Shown: positions 7,960 to 16,488 of the stretch, piece by piece
Numbering within the stretch: position 1 is the first letter of the stretch
Layout: every line of letters begins with the position of its first letter
DNA from: an uncultured Lysobacter sp.
Lineage (GTDB): Bacteria; Pseudomonadota; Gammaproteobacteria; Xanthomonadales; Xanthomonadaceae
Assembly: GCA_946480055.1 (NCBI GenBank)
Contig: CAMLID010000023.1
Span: forward strand, 1 to 45,700
Direction: 5' to 3'
Length of the DNA stretch: 45,700 nt
Translations under genes and position numbers: made by a program
Notes under the pieces: generated by a model
What the model saw: the letters and a program-made list of their open reading frames with translations, nothing else
Told to the model about the DNA's origin: nothing
The model's database searches: none

Positions 7960-9390
7960 TCAGGCGGCGTCGAGGGTCTGGTCGGTCAGCACGCGGCCGC
8001 GCAGCGAGTTGGACAGAGCTTCGGTGATGACCACGTCGACGAACTGGCCGATCAGACGCTTCGGCGCGGGGAAGTTCACCGAGCGCATGTTCTCGGTCTT
8101 GCCGGTGAGTTCGTTCGGATCCTTGCGCGAGGGGCCTTCGACCAGCACGGTCTGGACGCTGCCGACCATGGATTCGGAGATCCGCATCGCGTTGGCGTTG
8201 ATGGTCGCCTGCAGGCGCGACAGGCGCGCGTGCTTCTCGGCGTCGCTGACCGCATCCTCGAGGTCGGCCGCGGGCGTGCCGGGGCGGCGCGAGTAGATGA
8301 AGGAGAACGACTGGTCGAAGCCGACGTCCTCGATCAGCTTCATGGTCTTCTCGAAATCGGCCTCGGTCTCGCCCGGGAAGCCGACGATGAAGTCCGACGA
8401 GATCGAGATGTCCGGGCGCACGGCGCGCAGCTTGCGGATTTTCTGCTTGAACTCCAGCGCGGTGTAGCCGCGCTTCATCGCCGCCAGCACGCGGTCGCTG
8501 CCGGCCTGGACCGGCAGGTGCAGATAGTTGGCCAGCTGCGGCACGTCGCGGTAGGCCTCGACCAGCGAGTCGCTGAACTCCAGCGGGTGCGAGGTGGTGA
8601 AGCGGATGCGGTCGATGCCGTCGATCTCGGCGATGGTGCGGATCAGCAGACCCAAGTCCGCGATCTCGCCTTCCTCGCCATAAGGACCTCGATACGCATT
8701 GACGTTCTGGCCCAGCAGGTTGACCTCGCGCACGCCCTGGGCGGCGAGTTGGGCGACCTCGACCAGCACGTCCTCGAACGGGCGGCTGACTTCTTCGCCG
8801 CGGGTGTAGGGCACCACGCAGAACGAGCAGTACTTGCTGCAGCCTTCCATGATCGAGACGAAGGCGCTGGGGCCTTCGGCGCGCGGCTCGGGCATGCGGT
8901 CGAACTTTTCGATCTCGGGGAAGCTGATGTCGACCTGCGGCTTGCCGGTGGCGCGCTTGGCGGCGATCAGCTCGGGCAGGCGGTGCAGAGTCTGCGGGCC
9001 GAACACCAGGTCGACGTAAGGCGCGCGCTTGACGATGGCCTCGCCTTCCTGCGAGGCGACGCAGCCGCCGACGCCGATGATGACCGAGCGGTCGCCCTGC
9101 TTGTGCTGCTTCCAGCGCCCGAGCTGGCTGAACACCTTTTCCTGGGCCTTCTCGCGGATCGAGCAGGTGTTGATCAGGATGACGTCGGCCTCGGCCGCGT
9201 CGGTGGTGAGTTCCAGGCCGTCGCTGGCGGCGAGCACGTCGGCCATCTTGGCCGAGTCGTACTCGTTCATCTGGCAGCCGTGGGTCTCGATGAACAGTTT
9301 TTTCGTCGGAGCCGAGGCTGCGACGGGTTTGCCCGGGAGGGCGGGCGTCGCGCCGGCTTCGGGCGCGGCGGGCAGGGCGGTGTCGGTCAT
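7960..9390 (-). CDS. miaB: tRNA-2-methylthio-N6-dimethylallyladenosine synthase MiaB
   Basis: A 476-residue radical-SAM methylthiotransferase that adds a methylthio group to i6A37 of tRNAs reading UNN codons. After a non-conserved Ala/Pro-rich tail (residues 1-30) comes the UPF0004 domain with cluster cysteines in [25 protein letters not shown] and GVGGCVAS. The radical-SAM cysteines are in [15 protein letters not shown] (CxxxCxxC). A C-terminal TRAM domain begins near [19 protein letters not shown]. Length and order match MiaB rather than RimO or MtaB. It is transcribed away from the lytic transglycosylase gene, with about 139 bases between the divergent starts. Confidence 0.96.
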   Translation of the reverse strand: MTDTALPAAPEAGATPALPGKPVAASAPTKKLFIETHGCQMNEYDSAKMADVLAASDGLELTTDAAEADVILINTCSIREKAQEKVFSQLGRWKQHKQGDRSVIIGVGGCVASQEGEAIVKRAPYVDLVFGPQTLHRLPELIAAKRATGKPQVDISFPEIEKFDRMPEPRAEGPSAFVSIMEGCSKYCSFCVVPYTRGEEVSRPFEDVLVEVAQLAAQGVREVNLLGQNVNAYRGPYGEEGEIADLGLLIRTIAEIDGIDRIRFTTSHPLEFSDSLVEAYRDVPQLANYLHLPVQAGSDRVLAAMKRGYTALEFKQKIRKLRAVRPDISISSDFIVGFPGETEADFEKTMKLIEDVGFDQSFSFIYSRRPGTPAADLEDAVSDAEKHARLSRLQATINANAMRISESMVGSVQTVLVEGPSRKDPNELTGKTENMRSVNFPAPKRLIGQFVDVVITEALSNSLRGRVLTDQTLDAA

Positions 9391-9529
9391 GGCGTTGTCC
9401 GGGGAGGGCGGCGGTTAATCCGCGCCGGAAAGGGGCGCCAGTTTAGCGCCCGCAGGCCGGTCGCGGGCAGCCGTCACGTTTTCGAATCAAGGACTTGGCA
9501 ACTTAGACGCGAAAGGGGACACTCGCCGC

Positions 9530-10498
9530 ATGAGGGGGGGCTCACTGCTGCTGGGGACTATCTGCCTGTTGGCCGCGGCGCCTGCCGTGGCCGGCACCGT
9601 CTACCGTTGCGACAGCGCGGGCGGCGAACGCAGCTATGTGAGCAAGCGCGTACCCGGGGCCAAGTGCACCGTGGTCAGTCAGTTCCGGCCCAGCCGCGCG
9701 ACCGCTTACGTGCCCGCACGGGGGGGCAGCGCCGTCGGCAGCGTGACGCCGGCCAATCCGGTTGCCGGTTCGCCGGCCTCGATCCATTCCAATCCGCCGG
9801 CCACCTTCATGGGCACGCCGGCCGCCGCGGCTCCGGCCGCGACCGCTCCGGCCATGGCTGGTGCAGCTCCGACCGCGGCCGCGCAGATGCCGGCCGCGCC
9901 CTCGGCCCCGGCCTCGCGCCTGGTCCAGGGCCAGGTCTATTCCTATATAAAAGACGGCGTCCGCCACTACACCAGCAAGCGGCCCAAGGGGCTGGCCAAT
10001 GCTTCGGCGGTGCGGACGATCAAATACAGCTTTATGGAGACCTGCTACGCCTGCTCGGCGCGGCCTGGGGTCAATTTCGGCTCGATCCGCTTGAACATGG
10101 ACGCCTACCGCGACGAGATCGCGGCCGCGGCGCGCCAGCACGGGGTCGAAGAGGCGATCGTGCGCGCGATCATCCACGCCGAATCGGCCTACAACCCCAA
10201 TGCCTTGTCGCGGGTCGGAGCCCAGGGCCTGATGCAGCTGATGCCGGCTACGGCACGCCGGTTCGGGGTGTCCAACGCCTTCGATGCCGGCCAGAACATC
10301 CAGGGCGGGGTGCAGTACCTGGCCTGGCTGCTCAAGCGTTTCAATGGCGATCTGACCCTGGCCGCGGCGGGTTACAACGCCGGCGAGGGCGCGGTCGACA
10401 AGTACAAGGGCGTGCCGCCCTACAGCGAAACCCAGCGCTACGTGCAGCGTGTGGCACTGCTGGCGCAGCGTTACCGCGCCACCCCCGTGGTCCGCTGA
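9530..10498 (+). CDS. Lytic transglycosylase with duplicated DUF4124-like segments
   Basis: A 322-residue exported peptidoglycan lytic transglycosylase. The signal peptide ends at APAVA-G (about residue 21). The mature N-terminus GTVYRCDSAGGERSYVSKR is DUF4124-like. A second, similar segment, VYSYIKDGVRHYTSKRPKG, follows an Ala/Pro-rich linker, so the domain appears duplicated. The catalytic SLT domain occupies about residues 195-310. Its motif IIHAESAYNPNALSRVGAQG includes the catalytic glutamate E218, followed by GLMQLMPATARRFGV and AAAGYNAGEGAVDKY. Four cysteines in the N-terminal half (for example CYAC) may form disulfides. The gene stands alone between divergent miaB and petA. It probably cleaves glycan strands in wall remodelling. 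Confidence 0.92.
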   Translation: MRGGSLLLGTICLLAAAPAVAGTVYRCDSAGGERSYVSKRVPGAKCTVVSQFRPSRATAYVPARGGSAVGSVTPANPVAGSPASIHSNPPATFMGTPAAAAPAATAPAMAGAAPTAAAQMPAAPSAPASRLVQGQVYSYIKDGVRHYTSKRPKGLANASAVRTIKYSFMETCYACSARPGVNFGSIRLNMDAYRDEIAAAARQHGVEEAIVRAIIHAESAYNPNALSRVGAQGLMQLMPATARRFGVSNAFDAGQNIQGGVQYLAWLLKRFNGDLTLAAAGYNAGEGAVDKYKGVPPYSETQRYVQRVALLAQRYRATPVVR

Positions 10499-10620
10499 TC
10501 CCCTCCCCATGGACGTTTCCGCGACGGTCGCGGCGCGATCGGCGCCCCTGCGCGCGTGCCGCGCATGGGTCCGGCGGCGTCGGGCGCGCACCAGCGGGTG
10601 GGTTTCGCCGCAGCGGCGGA

Positions 10621-10650
10621 TTGTCGGGCCGTTAACCGTTCCGTTACACT
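10621..10650 (+). promoter_or_regulatory. Candidate sigma-70 promoter of the petABC operon
   Basis: TTGTCG (10621-10626) and TACACT (10645-10650) are separated by 18 bases, each matching four of six consensus positions. Transcription would begin near 10657, about 80 bases before petA. The remainder of the 236-base gap between the transglycosylase and petA shows no other gene-like feature. The call rests on hexamer matches only. Confidence 0.4.
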
Positions 10651-10734
10651 TCCCCGTCTTTTGAGCCGCGAGCAGTCGCCAGTGGCGGCGTGCTGTGCGG
10701 CGTAACTTCGAATTGCAGCTTTGCGGAGTGCCGG

Positions 10735-11346
10735 ATGGCCAACCAAGGGGTCAACGATCCTATCAATACGGGCCGCCGTCGGTTCCTGACGGCGACCACG
10801 GCAGTGGTCGGCGCGGTCGGGGCCGGTTTTGCGGCGGTGCCCTTCATCAAGTCCTGGAACCCCAGTGCGCGCGCTCAGCTCGCCGGCGCTCCGGTGACGG
10901 CCGACATCAGCGCCCTGGAAGAAGGCCAGCGTCTGGTCTTCGAATGGCGCGGCCAGCCGATCTGGATCGTCAAGCGCTCCAAGGCGATCCTGGAAGCGCT
11001 GCCGACTCTGGACAGCCATCTGCGCGATCCGAAGTCGGAAAACCTCGATCAGCAGCCGTCCTACGTCAAGGGCGAGTTCCGCTCGATCAAGAAGGACATC
11101 TCGGTCCTGGTCGGCCTGTGCACCCACCTGGGCTGCTCGCCGGAAATGAAGGCTGAGATCCGTCCCGAGCCGTTCGATCCCGAATGGAAGGGCGGCTACT
11201 TCTGCCCCTGCCACAAGTCGCGCTTCGACATGGCCGGCCGCGTGTTCCAGGGCGTTCCGGCGCCGATCAATCTGCTGGTGCCGCCGCACCACTACGAAAA
11301 CGACACCACGATCATCATCGGCGTGGATCCGAAGGGAGCGGCGTAA
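10735..11346 (+). CDS. petA: Ubiquinol-cytochrome c reductase Rieske iron-sulfur subunit
   Basis: The 203-residue Rieske subunit of the cytochrome bc1 complex, passing electrons from ubiquinol to cytochrome c1. The start is the ATG at 10735 preceded by GCGGAG; an in-frame GTG at 10690 would add 15 non-conserved residues. The N-terminus has a twin-arginine motif, GRRRFLTATTAVVG, followed by the transmembrane anchor, as expected for Tat insertion. The cluster ligands lie in CTHLGC (129-134) and CPCHKS (157-162). The second box has Lys where many homologues have Gly. The gene is three bases from petB and is the first of the petABC operon. Confidence 0.96.
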   Translation: MANQGVNDPINTGRRRFLTATTAVVGAVGAGFAAVPFIKSWNPSARAQLAGAPVTADISALEEGQRLVFEWRGQPIWIVKRSKAILEALPTLDSHLRDPKSENLDQQPSYVKGEFRSIKKDISVLVGLCTHLGCSPEMKAEIRPEPFDPEWKGGYFCPCHKSRFDMAGRVFQGVPAPINLLVPPHHYENDTTIIIGVDPKGAA

Positions 11347-11349
11347 GTC

Positions 11350-12609
11350 ATGTCCAACATCATTACCCGCACCGCCAACGGCGTCTGGGATTGGGTCAAC
11401 GCGCGCGCGCCCGGCATGATGCCGGTCTATCGCAAGCACATGACCGAGTACTACGCGCCGAAGAACTTCAACGTCTGGTACTACTTCGGTTCGCTGGCGC
11501 TGCTGGTGCTGGTCAACCAGATCCTGACCGGCATCTTCCTGACGATGCACTTCAAGCCGTCCGCGGCCGAAGCGTTCTCGTCGGTCGAATACATCATGCG
11601 CGACGTGGAGTGGGGCTGGCTGATCCGCTACATGCACAGCACCGGCGCCTCGCTGTTCTTCATCGTCGTCTACCTGCACATGTTCCGCGGCCTGCTGTAC
11701 GGCTCGTACCAGAAGCCGCGCGAGCTGGTGTGGATCCTGGGCATGCTGATCTACCTGGTGCTGATGGCCGAAGCCTTCATGGGCTACGTGCTGCCGTGGG
11801 GCCAGATGTCGTTCTGGGGCGCCAAGGTGATCATCTCGCTGTTCGGCGCGATCCCGGTGATCGGCAACGGCCTGACCGAGTGGATCATGGGCGACTACCT
11901 GCCCGGCGACGCCACCCTCAACCGCTTCTTCGCCCTGCACGTGATCGCGCTGCCGCTGGTGCTGCTGCTGCTGGTCGTGCTGCACCTGGGCGCGCTGCAC
12001 GAGGTCGGTTCCAACAACCCCGACGGCGTCGACATCAAGAAGGGTCCGAAGGGCAACCGTTGGGATGCGAACAAGCCCAAGGACGGTATCCCGTTCCACC
12101 CGTACTACACGGTCAAGGACCTGGTGGGCGTCGGCTTCTTCCTGATCATCGCCGCGTTCATCATCTTCTTCGCGCCGGCGTTCGGCGGCTGGTTCCTGGA
12201 GCACGACAACTTCACCGAGGCCAACCGCCTGGTGACGCCGGAGCACATCAAGCCGGTGTGGTACTACACGCCGTACTACGCGATGCTGCGCGTGATCCCG
12301 CACAAGCTGTCGGGCGTGCTGGTGATGTTCGGCGCGATCGCGATCCTGTTCCTGGTGCCGTGGCTGGACCGCGCCAAGGTCAAGTCCTACCGCTACCGCG
12401 GCGTTCTCTCCAAGGTGCTGCTGGGCGTGTTCGCACTGAGCTTCGTGTGGCTGGGCAAGATCGGCGCCGGTCCGGGTACCGATCCGGTCGAGACCATCGT
12501 CGGCCGCGTGCTGACCTTCCTGTACTTCGCTTTCTTCATCACCATGCCGCTGTGGACCAAGCTCGACAAGACCAAGCCGGTGCCGGAACGGGTGACGATG
12601 CATGACTAA
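11350..12609 (+). CDS. petB: Cytochrome b subunit of the bc1 complex
   Basis: A 419-residue polytopic membrane protein carrying both b hemes and the quinol-oxidising and quinone-reducing sites. The N-terminal half shows WYYFGSLALLVLVNQILTG, MHSTGASLFFIVVYLHMFRG with heme-ligand histidines, and LPWGQMSFWGAKVI of the Qo region. The second histidine pair lies in FALHVIALPLVLLLLVVLHLGALH. The C-terminal part has the PEHIKPVWYYTPYYAMLR segment containing a PExx-type Qo motif, plus further transmembrane helices, so this is a fused full-length cytochrome b. Its stop overlaps the cytochrome c1 start by eight bases (12602-12609), consistent with coupled translation. Confidence 0.96.
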   Translation: MSNIITRTANGVWDWVNARAPGMMPVYRKHMTEYYAPKNFNVWYYFGSLALLVLVNQILTGIFLTMHFKPSAAEAFSSVEYIMRDVEWGWLIRYMHSTGASLFFIVVYLHMFRGLLYGSYQKPRELVWILGMLIYLVLMAEAFMGYVLPWGQMSFWGAKVIISLFGAIPVIGNGLTEWIMGDYLPGDATLNRFFALHVIALPLVLLLLVVLHLGALHEVGSNNPDGVDIKKGPKGNRWDANKPKDGIPFHPYYTVKDLVGVGFFLIIAAFIIFFAPAFGGWFLEHDNFTEANRLVTPEHIKPVWYYTPYYAMLRVIPHKLSGVLVMFGAIAILFLVPWLDRAKVKSYRYRGVLSKVLLGVFALSFVWLGKIGAGPGTDPVETIVGRVLTFLYFAFFITMPLWTKLDKTKPVPERVTMHD

Positions 12610-13438
12610 GACCAGCCAGAAGAACCGCATCGTGAAGAAGCTCGCCACCTTCGCCGCCGGTATGCTCGTGTCGGCCACCGCCTTCGCTTCCGGCGGCGGC
12701 AACCTGATGCAGTCGGGCACCGACCTGGGCGACCGCGCGTCGCTGCAGCGCGGCGCCCAGCTGTACATGAACTATTGCTCCGGCTGCCATTCGCTGAAGT
12801 ACCTGCGCTATTCGCGCATCGCCCAGGACCTGGGCCTGAGCGAAGACGAGGTCATGACCAACCTCAACTTCACCGGCGCCAAGTTCGGCGAGCAGATCGA
12901 GGTCAGCCTGACGCCGGAACACGCCAACCAGTGGTTCGGCAAGATGCCGCCGGACCTGAGCGTGATCGCGCGCGTGCGCGGCAGCGACTGGATCTACACC
13001 TACCTGAAGTCCTTCTACCTGGACGAGGCGCGTCCGCTGGGCTGGAACAACGCCCTGTTCCCGAACGCCTCGATGCCCAATCCGCTGTGGCAGATGCAGG
13101 GCACGCAGACGCCGAAGTTCACCGATAAGGTGCCGGCGCATGGCCTGTTCGGCGAGAAGAAGGACGACAAGGGCAAGCCGATCCTGGAATGCCCGCACGG
13201 CAGCAGCGAAGTCGACGGCAAGTGCTTCACGCACTTCGAAGCCGGCGCCGCGGGCTCGGTCGCGCCGGAGCAGTTCAATCAATCGGTGCGCGATATCACC
13301 GCATTTCTCGAGTACGCCGGCGAACCGGCCGCGCTCAAGCGTCAGAGTCTCGGCGTTTGGGTGGTCCTGTTCCTGGCGGTGTTCACCTTCCTTGCCTACC
13401 TGCTCAAGAGCGAGTACTGGCGAGACGTCGAACACTGA
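12602..13438 (+). CDS. petC: Cytochrome c1 subunit of the bc1 complex
   Basis: A 278-residue membrane-anchored c-type cytochrome. A signal peptide (about residues 1-29, ending ATAFA-S) precedes the heme-binding motif CSGCHS near residue 58. Further family marks are LKYLRYSRIAQDLG, KMPPDLSVIARVRG with the likely axial methionine, DWIYTYLKSFYLD and NALFPN. One hydrophobic helix at the C-terminus (VWVVLFLAVFTFLAYLL) anchors it, followed by a short basic tail. An insertion containing two cysteines (CPHGSSEVDGKC) sits before the anchor and may form a disulfide. It completes the petABC operon; the hairpin at 13451-13478 lies just downstream. Confidence 0.96.
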   Translation: MTKTSQKNRIVKKLATFAAGMLVSATAFASGGGNLMQSGTDLGDRASLQRGAQLYMNYCSGCHSLKYLRYSRIAQDLGLSEDEVMTNLNFTGAKFGEQIEVSLTPEHANQWFGKMPPDLSVIARVRGSDWIYTYLKSFYLDEARPLGWNNALFPNASMPNPLWQMQGTQTPKFTDKVPAHGLFGEKKDDKGKPILECPHGSSEVDGKCFTHFEAGAAGSVAPEQFNQSVRDITAFLEYAGEPAALKRQSLGVWVVLFLAVFTFLAYLLKSEYWRDVEH

Positions 13439-13450
13439 GTGTTTCCCCGC

Positions 13451-13478
13451 AAGGCCCGCGCAGCGATGCGCGGGCCTT
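13451..13478 (+). terminator. Hairpin terminator after petABC
   Basis: An 11-base perfect stem, AAGGCCCGCGC (13451-13461) with GCGCGGGCCTT (13468-13478), and a six-base loop begins 12 bases after the petC stop. The tail is not a clean T run (CCTCGTAAG). It should end most transcription before sspA, or act as a 3' stabilising structure. Confidence 0.7.
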
Positions 13479-13616
13479 CCTCGTAAGACCGGCCGGGACG
13501 CCGGAGCCTTTCGCGGAAGGGGGGAAAGCGCATACGCTCGGGGACCGTGACGACCGCCCACACGGGGTGGGGGGCGTCTTGCGACCGGCGGATTCCGGTT
13601 GCTGGAGAGGTCGATG

Positions 13617-14252
13617 ATGGCGGCGAGTCCACGTATGCGTAATGCCCTGACCCTGTTTTCCTCCACCGACTGCGTGCTGTGTCATCGCGTGCGCCTGGTG
13701 TTGGCCGCCAAGGGCGTCACCTACGACCTGATCCCGGTGGATCCGCAGAACCCGCCCGAAGACCTGGTCGATCTCAACCCGTACCACTCGGTGCCGACCC
13801 TGGTCGAGCGCGATCTGGTGCTGTACGCGGCCAGCGTGGTCAGCGAATACCTGGACGAGCGCTACCCGCATCCGCCGCTGATGCCGGTCGATCCGCTGTC
13901 GCGCGCGCGCCTGCGCCTGGCGACGCTGCGTCTGGAGCACGACTGGGTGCCGCAGGTGCAGGCGATCCAGCTGGGCAACAAAGCCCAGGCCGAAGCCGCG
14001 CGCAAGCGCCTGAAGGAACTGCTGACCGCCTCGGTGCCGCTGTTCAAGGCCAGCAAGTTCTTTCTCAATCCGGAGATGAGTCTGGCCGACTGCGCCATGG
14101 CCCCGATCATCTGGCGCCTGGACTCGCTGGGCGTGCCGCTGCCGAAGGACGGCAAGGCGATCGAGGACTACGGCAACCGCATTTTCCGCAATCCCGGCTT
14201 CACCCGCAGCCTGACCGACCAGGAACGCAAGCTGCGCGACATGCCGGCTTAA
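13617..14252 (+). CDS. sspA: Stringent starvation protein A, glutathione S-transferase fold
   Basis: A 211-residue SspA homologue. SspA binds RNA polymerase and modulates transcription during starvation and acid stress. The N-terminal thioredoxin-like domain reads NALTLFSSTDCVLCHRVRLVLAAKGVTYDLIPVD. YHSVPTLVERDLVLY contains the cis-proline region, and ASVVSEYLDERYPHPPLMP follows. The helical C-terminal domain spans about residues 90-205. GGAGAGG at 13604-13610 fits the ATG at 13617 with six bases of spacing. An ATG at 13614 overlaps, and TTG at 13599 is less likely. The bc1-sspA-sspB order is common in gamma- and betaproteobacteria. Confidence 0.93.
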   Translation: MAASPRMRNALTLFSSTDCVLCHRVRLVLAAKGVTYDLIPVDPQNPPEDLVDLNPYHSVPTLVERDLVLYAASVVSEYLDERYPHPPLMPVDPLSRARLRLATLRLEHDWVPQVQAIQLGNKAQAEAARKRLKELLTASVPLFKASKFFLNPEMSLADCAMAPIIWRLDSLGVPLPKDGKAIEDYGNRIFRNPGFTRSLTDQERKLRDMPA

Positions 14253-14364
14253 CACGTCGGCTGAAGCGGGGCTCCGGCCCCGCGTCGCCTTGCGCGATCC
14301 GGCGACCGCCGGATCGCGGACGACAGGCACGTCGGGATCGCCGGTCAGGCGCTAAACTGGCGGC

Positions 14365-14868
14365 ATGAGTGACGAGAACGCCCCCAGCATGACCAGCCAC
14401 CGCCCGTACCTGCTGCGGGCGCTGTACGAGTGGATCGCCGACAACGGCATGACCCCGCATCTGCTGGTGGACGCCACCCGGCCCATGGTCCAGGTCCCGA
14501 CGCATGCGGTGAAGGACGGCAAGATCGTGTTGAACGTGGCCGAGCGCGCGGTGTCGCGCCTGGAAATGGGCAACGACACGATCCGCTTCAGCGCCCGCTT
14601 CGGCGGCGTCAGCCATCCGGTCTCGGTGCCGGTGGGCGCGGTCCTGGCGATCTATGCCCGCGAGACCGGGCAGGGCATGGCTCTGCCGGACGAAGGGACC
14701 ACCCACGAAGGCGGCCACGACGACCCGTCCGAGGATTTCGACGAGCCGATGGCGCCGGGCCACGCGCCCTTGAGCGCGGTCCCCAGCGAACCCCTGCCCG
14801 ACGGCGACGACGACGGCCCCCACACCCCCACGCCGCGCCGCGGCGGGCATCTGCGGGTGGTGAAGTAA
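14365..14868 (+). CDS. sspB: ClpXP protease specificity-enhancing factor SspB
   Basis: A 167-residue adaptor that delivers ssrA-tagged, stalled-ribosome products to ClpXP. The folded substrate-binding domain spans about residues 10-110. It includes RPYLLRALYEWIADNGMTPHLLVDAT, NVAERAVSRLEMGNDTIRFSARFGG, and SVPVGAVLAIYARETGQGM. A flexible acidic linker (about 115-155, rich in Asp, Glu and Pro) leads to the short C-terminal GHLRVVK, which matches the ClpX-docking tail seen in SspB proteins. It lies 112 bases after sspA on the same strand; the pair usually forms an operon. Confidence 0.95.
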   Translation: MSDENAPSMTSHRPYLLRALYEWIADNGMTPHLLVDATRPMVQVPTHAVKDGKIVLNVAERAVSRLEMGNDTIRFSARFGGVSHPVSVPVGAVLAIYARETGQGMALPDEGTTHEGGHDDPSEDFDEPMAPGHAPLSAVPSEPLPDGDDDGPHTPTPRRGGHLRVVK

Positions 14869-14890
14869 GCCAGCACGCGTTCCGGGCTTC

Positions 14891-15060
14891 GGGGTAGGAG
14901 CGGCGTGAGCCGCGACCGCGTCAGGGGAGTGGCATCGGCGCTCGGTTCTGGCTGCCGCCCCCAAAACGAGCAGCTCTACGCAGAGGTTTACCTCCGCTGC
15001 GTCATTGCGGCTGGCGTCGTAATTCCGGTTTCGTGATCGCGGCTTACGCCGCTCCTATAG
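14891..15060. repeat. REP-like palindrome pair, imperfect
   Basis: GGGGTAGGAGCGGCGTGAGC begins at 14891 and continues CGCGACCG to about 14919. A near-complement, with core CGCGGCTTACGCCGCTCCTA, lies at about 15039-15058 in the opposite orientation. About 115 bases between them hold no gene I can support. The same unit occurs as a perfect pair at 16362-16463, so it is a dispersed repeat of REP/BIME type. It could fold into a hairpin in the transcript of sspB or of the DUF3301 gene. Confidence 0.8.
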
Positions 15061-15089
15061 GGGCTGGCCGGCTCTCTGCAGGGCAGCGC

Positions 15090-15413
15090 TCAATGCAACT
15101 GCGTCGGCTCCCGCGTCACCGGCCCGCTGAACGCGATCAGGCGTTCGCCGCGCAGGATCATGCGGCCGATGTGGCGGTCCTGGCCGTCCAGCGAGTAGTC
15201 GAAGCGGAAGGTCCGCTCCAGACCGAGCCAGCCGTTGTCGTGACGGCACAGGCGCATGCCGGTGGCGTGCACGCTCTGGTCCAGCCATTGCACGCCGGCG
15301 TTGCGGCAGGCGTCGCGTCCCAGGGCCTCGGCGCGCTCGGCGGCGGCGCGCCCGGCGCTCCAGAACGAGAACGCCGCGGCGCCCAGGATCATTAACAGAA
15401 TTAAAGTAGGCAT
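15090..15413 (-). CDS. DUF3301 family single-pass membrane protein
   Basis: A 107-residue protein starting MPTLILLMILGAAAFSFWSAG, a single N-terminal transmembrane helix or signal anchor. The conserved DUF3301 body follows: RAEALGRDACRNAGVQWLDQSV, RLCRHDNGWLGLERTFRFDYS and the C-terminal GRMILRGERLIAFSGP. Two cysteines (in RDACRNAG and RLCRH) are positioned like those of the family. No biochemical function is known. It is divergent from the FHA gene with 79 bases between starts, so the two probably share a regulatory region. Downstream on its strand is the REP-like pair. Confidence 0.85.
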   Translation of the reverse strand: MPTLILLMILGAAAFSFWSAGRAAAERAEALGRDACRNAGVQWLDQSVHATGMRLCRHDNGWLGLERTFRFDYSLDGQDRHIGRMILRGERLIAFSGPVTREPTQLH

Positions 15414-15492
15414 GCTTTTAATGTGGTCTCGGTATGCGCCACTCGCAAGGCTTATGCCCTACGCTTGCGCAACAGGGGGAAACATACAACTT

Positions 15493-16290
15493 ATGAAACT
15501 GGTCTTTCCGGACGGCGAGCATCCGCAGGTATTGCTGGGCCACGGCGTCAACCGGGTCGGCTCCGACCCCGAATCCACCATCGTCCTCGACCGGCCGGGG
15601 GTCATGCCCCAGCACTGCCAACTGCACGTGAGCGCGCAGGGCGTGATGCTGGACGTGCCGCCCGGCGCGCAGGTGCGCGTCAACGGCCGCCAGGTCGCGG
15701 CCGGGCTGATCGCGCTGCGCCCGGGAGACGACGTCGCTTTCGACGAGGTGCGTGCGCGTCTGGCGGCGATCGGGCCGTCGGCGGTGCGCCACCAGGGCGG
15801 CGTCGCCGGCGTGTTGCCGCCGTCGGCCAACGACGATCCCGGCGTGACCGCGGTGCGCCCGGTGCTGCCGCGCTACGTGCTGCGCGGCGTGTCCGGCGAC
15901 CTGTTCGGCCGCAGCTTCCCGCTGCTGGCCGCGACCGTGGTCGGGCGCGCGCCCGAGTGCGGCCTGCAACTGGACCAAAGCGGCCTGTCGCGCCAGCACG
16001 CGCGCCTGATTCCGACCCATGACGGCCTGCAGATCGAGGACCTGGGTTCGACCAACGGCACCACGGTCAACGGCCGGCGCGTGCTGCGCGCGATCGCCCA
16101 GGCCGGCGACGAAATCGGTTTCGACCAGCTGCGCTTCCGCCTGACCGGTTCGCTGCAGGAGGCGCCTGCGGCCGAGGGCGCACCGGTGCCGAACGCCGCG
16201 CCGGTCAAGCTGGGGCGGCCGTCCTGGCATTGGGCCGCGCTCGCGGGCGCGGTGCTGCTGGCGCTGGTGGGGTTCGTGCTGCTGCGTTGA
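15493..16290 (+). CDS. FHA domain protein with C-terminal membrane anchor
   Basis: A 265-residue protein with two FHA-like modules and a C-terminal transmembrane helix. The start is the ATG at 15493; an upstream in-frame extension is not conserved-looking. The first module (about residues 1-95) is degenerate: GSDPEST, PQHCQL and VNGRQV stand in for the usual motifs. The second (about 130-218) is canonical, with VVGRAPECGLQLDQSGLSRQHARLI-type spacing, then LGSTNGTTVNG, so it should bind phosphothreonine peptides. An Ala/Pro linker leads to the helix WAALAGAVLLALVGFVLL and a final Arg, giving a cytoplasmic, tail-anchored protein. No kinase or phosphatase gene is adjacent. Confidence 0.88.
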   Translation: MKLVFPDGEHPQVLLGHGVNRVGSDPESTIVLDRPGVMPQHCQLHVSAQGVMLDVPPGAQVRVNGRQVAAGLIALRPGDDVAFDEVRARLAAIGPSAVRHQGGVAGVLPPSANDDPGVTAVRPVLPRYVLRGVSGDLFGRSFPLLAATVVGRAPECGLQLDQSGLSRQHARLIPTHDGLQIEDLGSTNGTTVNGRRVLRAIAQAGDEIGFDQLRFRLTGSLQEAPAAEGAPVPNAAPVKLGRPSWHWAALAGAVLLALVGFVLLR

Positions 16291-16296
16291 GCGAGG

Positions 16297-16340
16297 GGCG
16301 GTTCGCGACGCTGCGGTTCGCTGTGCTCACCGCATCCTAC
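16297..16340. repeat. Dispersed TGCGGTTCGC...CATCCTAC repeat unit
   Basis: A TGCGGTTCGC core at 16312-16321 ends about 20 bases later in CGCATCCTAC (16331-16340). The same core and end occur at 20049-20078 after sequence ending in GCGACG or GCGACGA. It starts seven bases after the FHA gene stop. It is a second repeat family, distinct from the GTAGGAGCGGCG palindromes that follow it. Confidence 0.6.
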
Positions 16341-16361
16341 CGAGGCCGCGAAAGCTCTGCC

Positions 16362-16463
16362 TTGGGGTAGGAGCGGCGTAAGCCGCGACCGTCATCTGTC
16401 GCCGATCCACGCCAGCGCCGCAGTCGAGGTTCGCGGTCGCGGCTTACGCCGCTCCTACCCCAA
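16362..16463. repeat. REP/BIME-like perfect 30-bp inverted repeat
   Basis: The left arm at 16362-16391 starts TTGGGGTAGGAGCGGCG. It is repeated exactly in inverted orientation at 16434-16463, which ends CGCTCCTACCCCAA. The arms match over all 30 positions and are separated by 42 bases. Each arm also contains an internal short palindrome (GCGGCGTAAGCCGC). It lies in the convergent gap between the FHA gene and nadC. It could act as a bidirectional terminator or mRNA stabiliser, or be a mobile REP doublet. Confidence 0.9.
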
Positions 16464-16488
16464 AGCCTTCCGAAGCGTTCGGGCTTGC

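Noticed and set aside
10471..12768. A 765-codon minus-strand frame across petA-petB
   Set aside because: Antisense shadow of well-identified bc1 genes; no domain seen.
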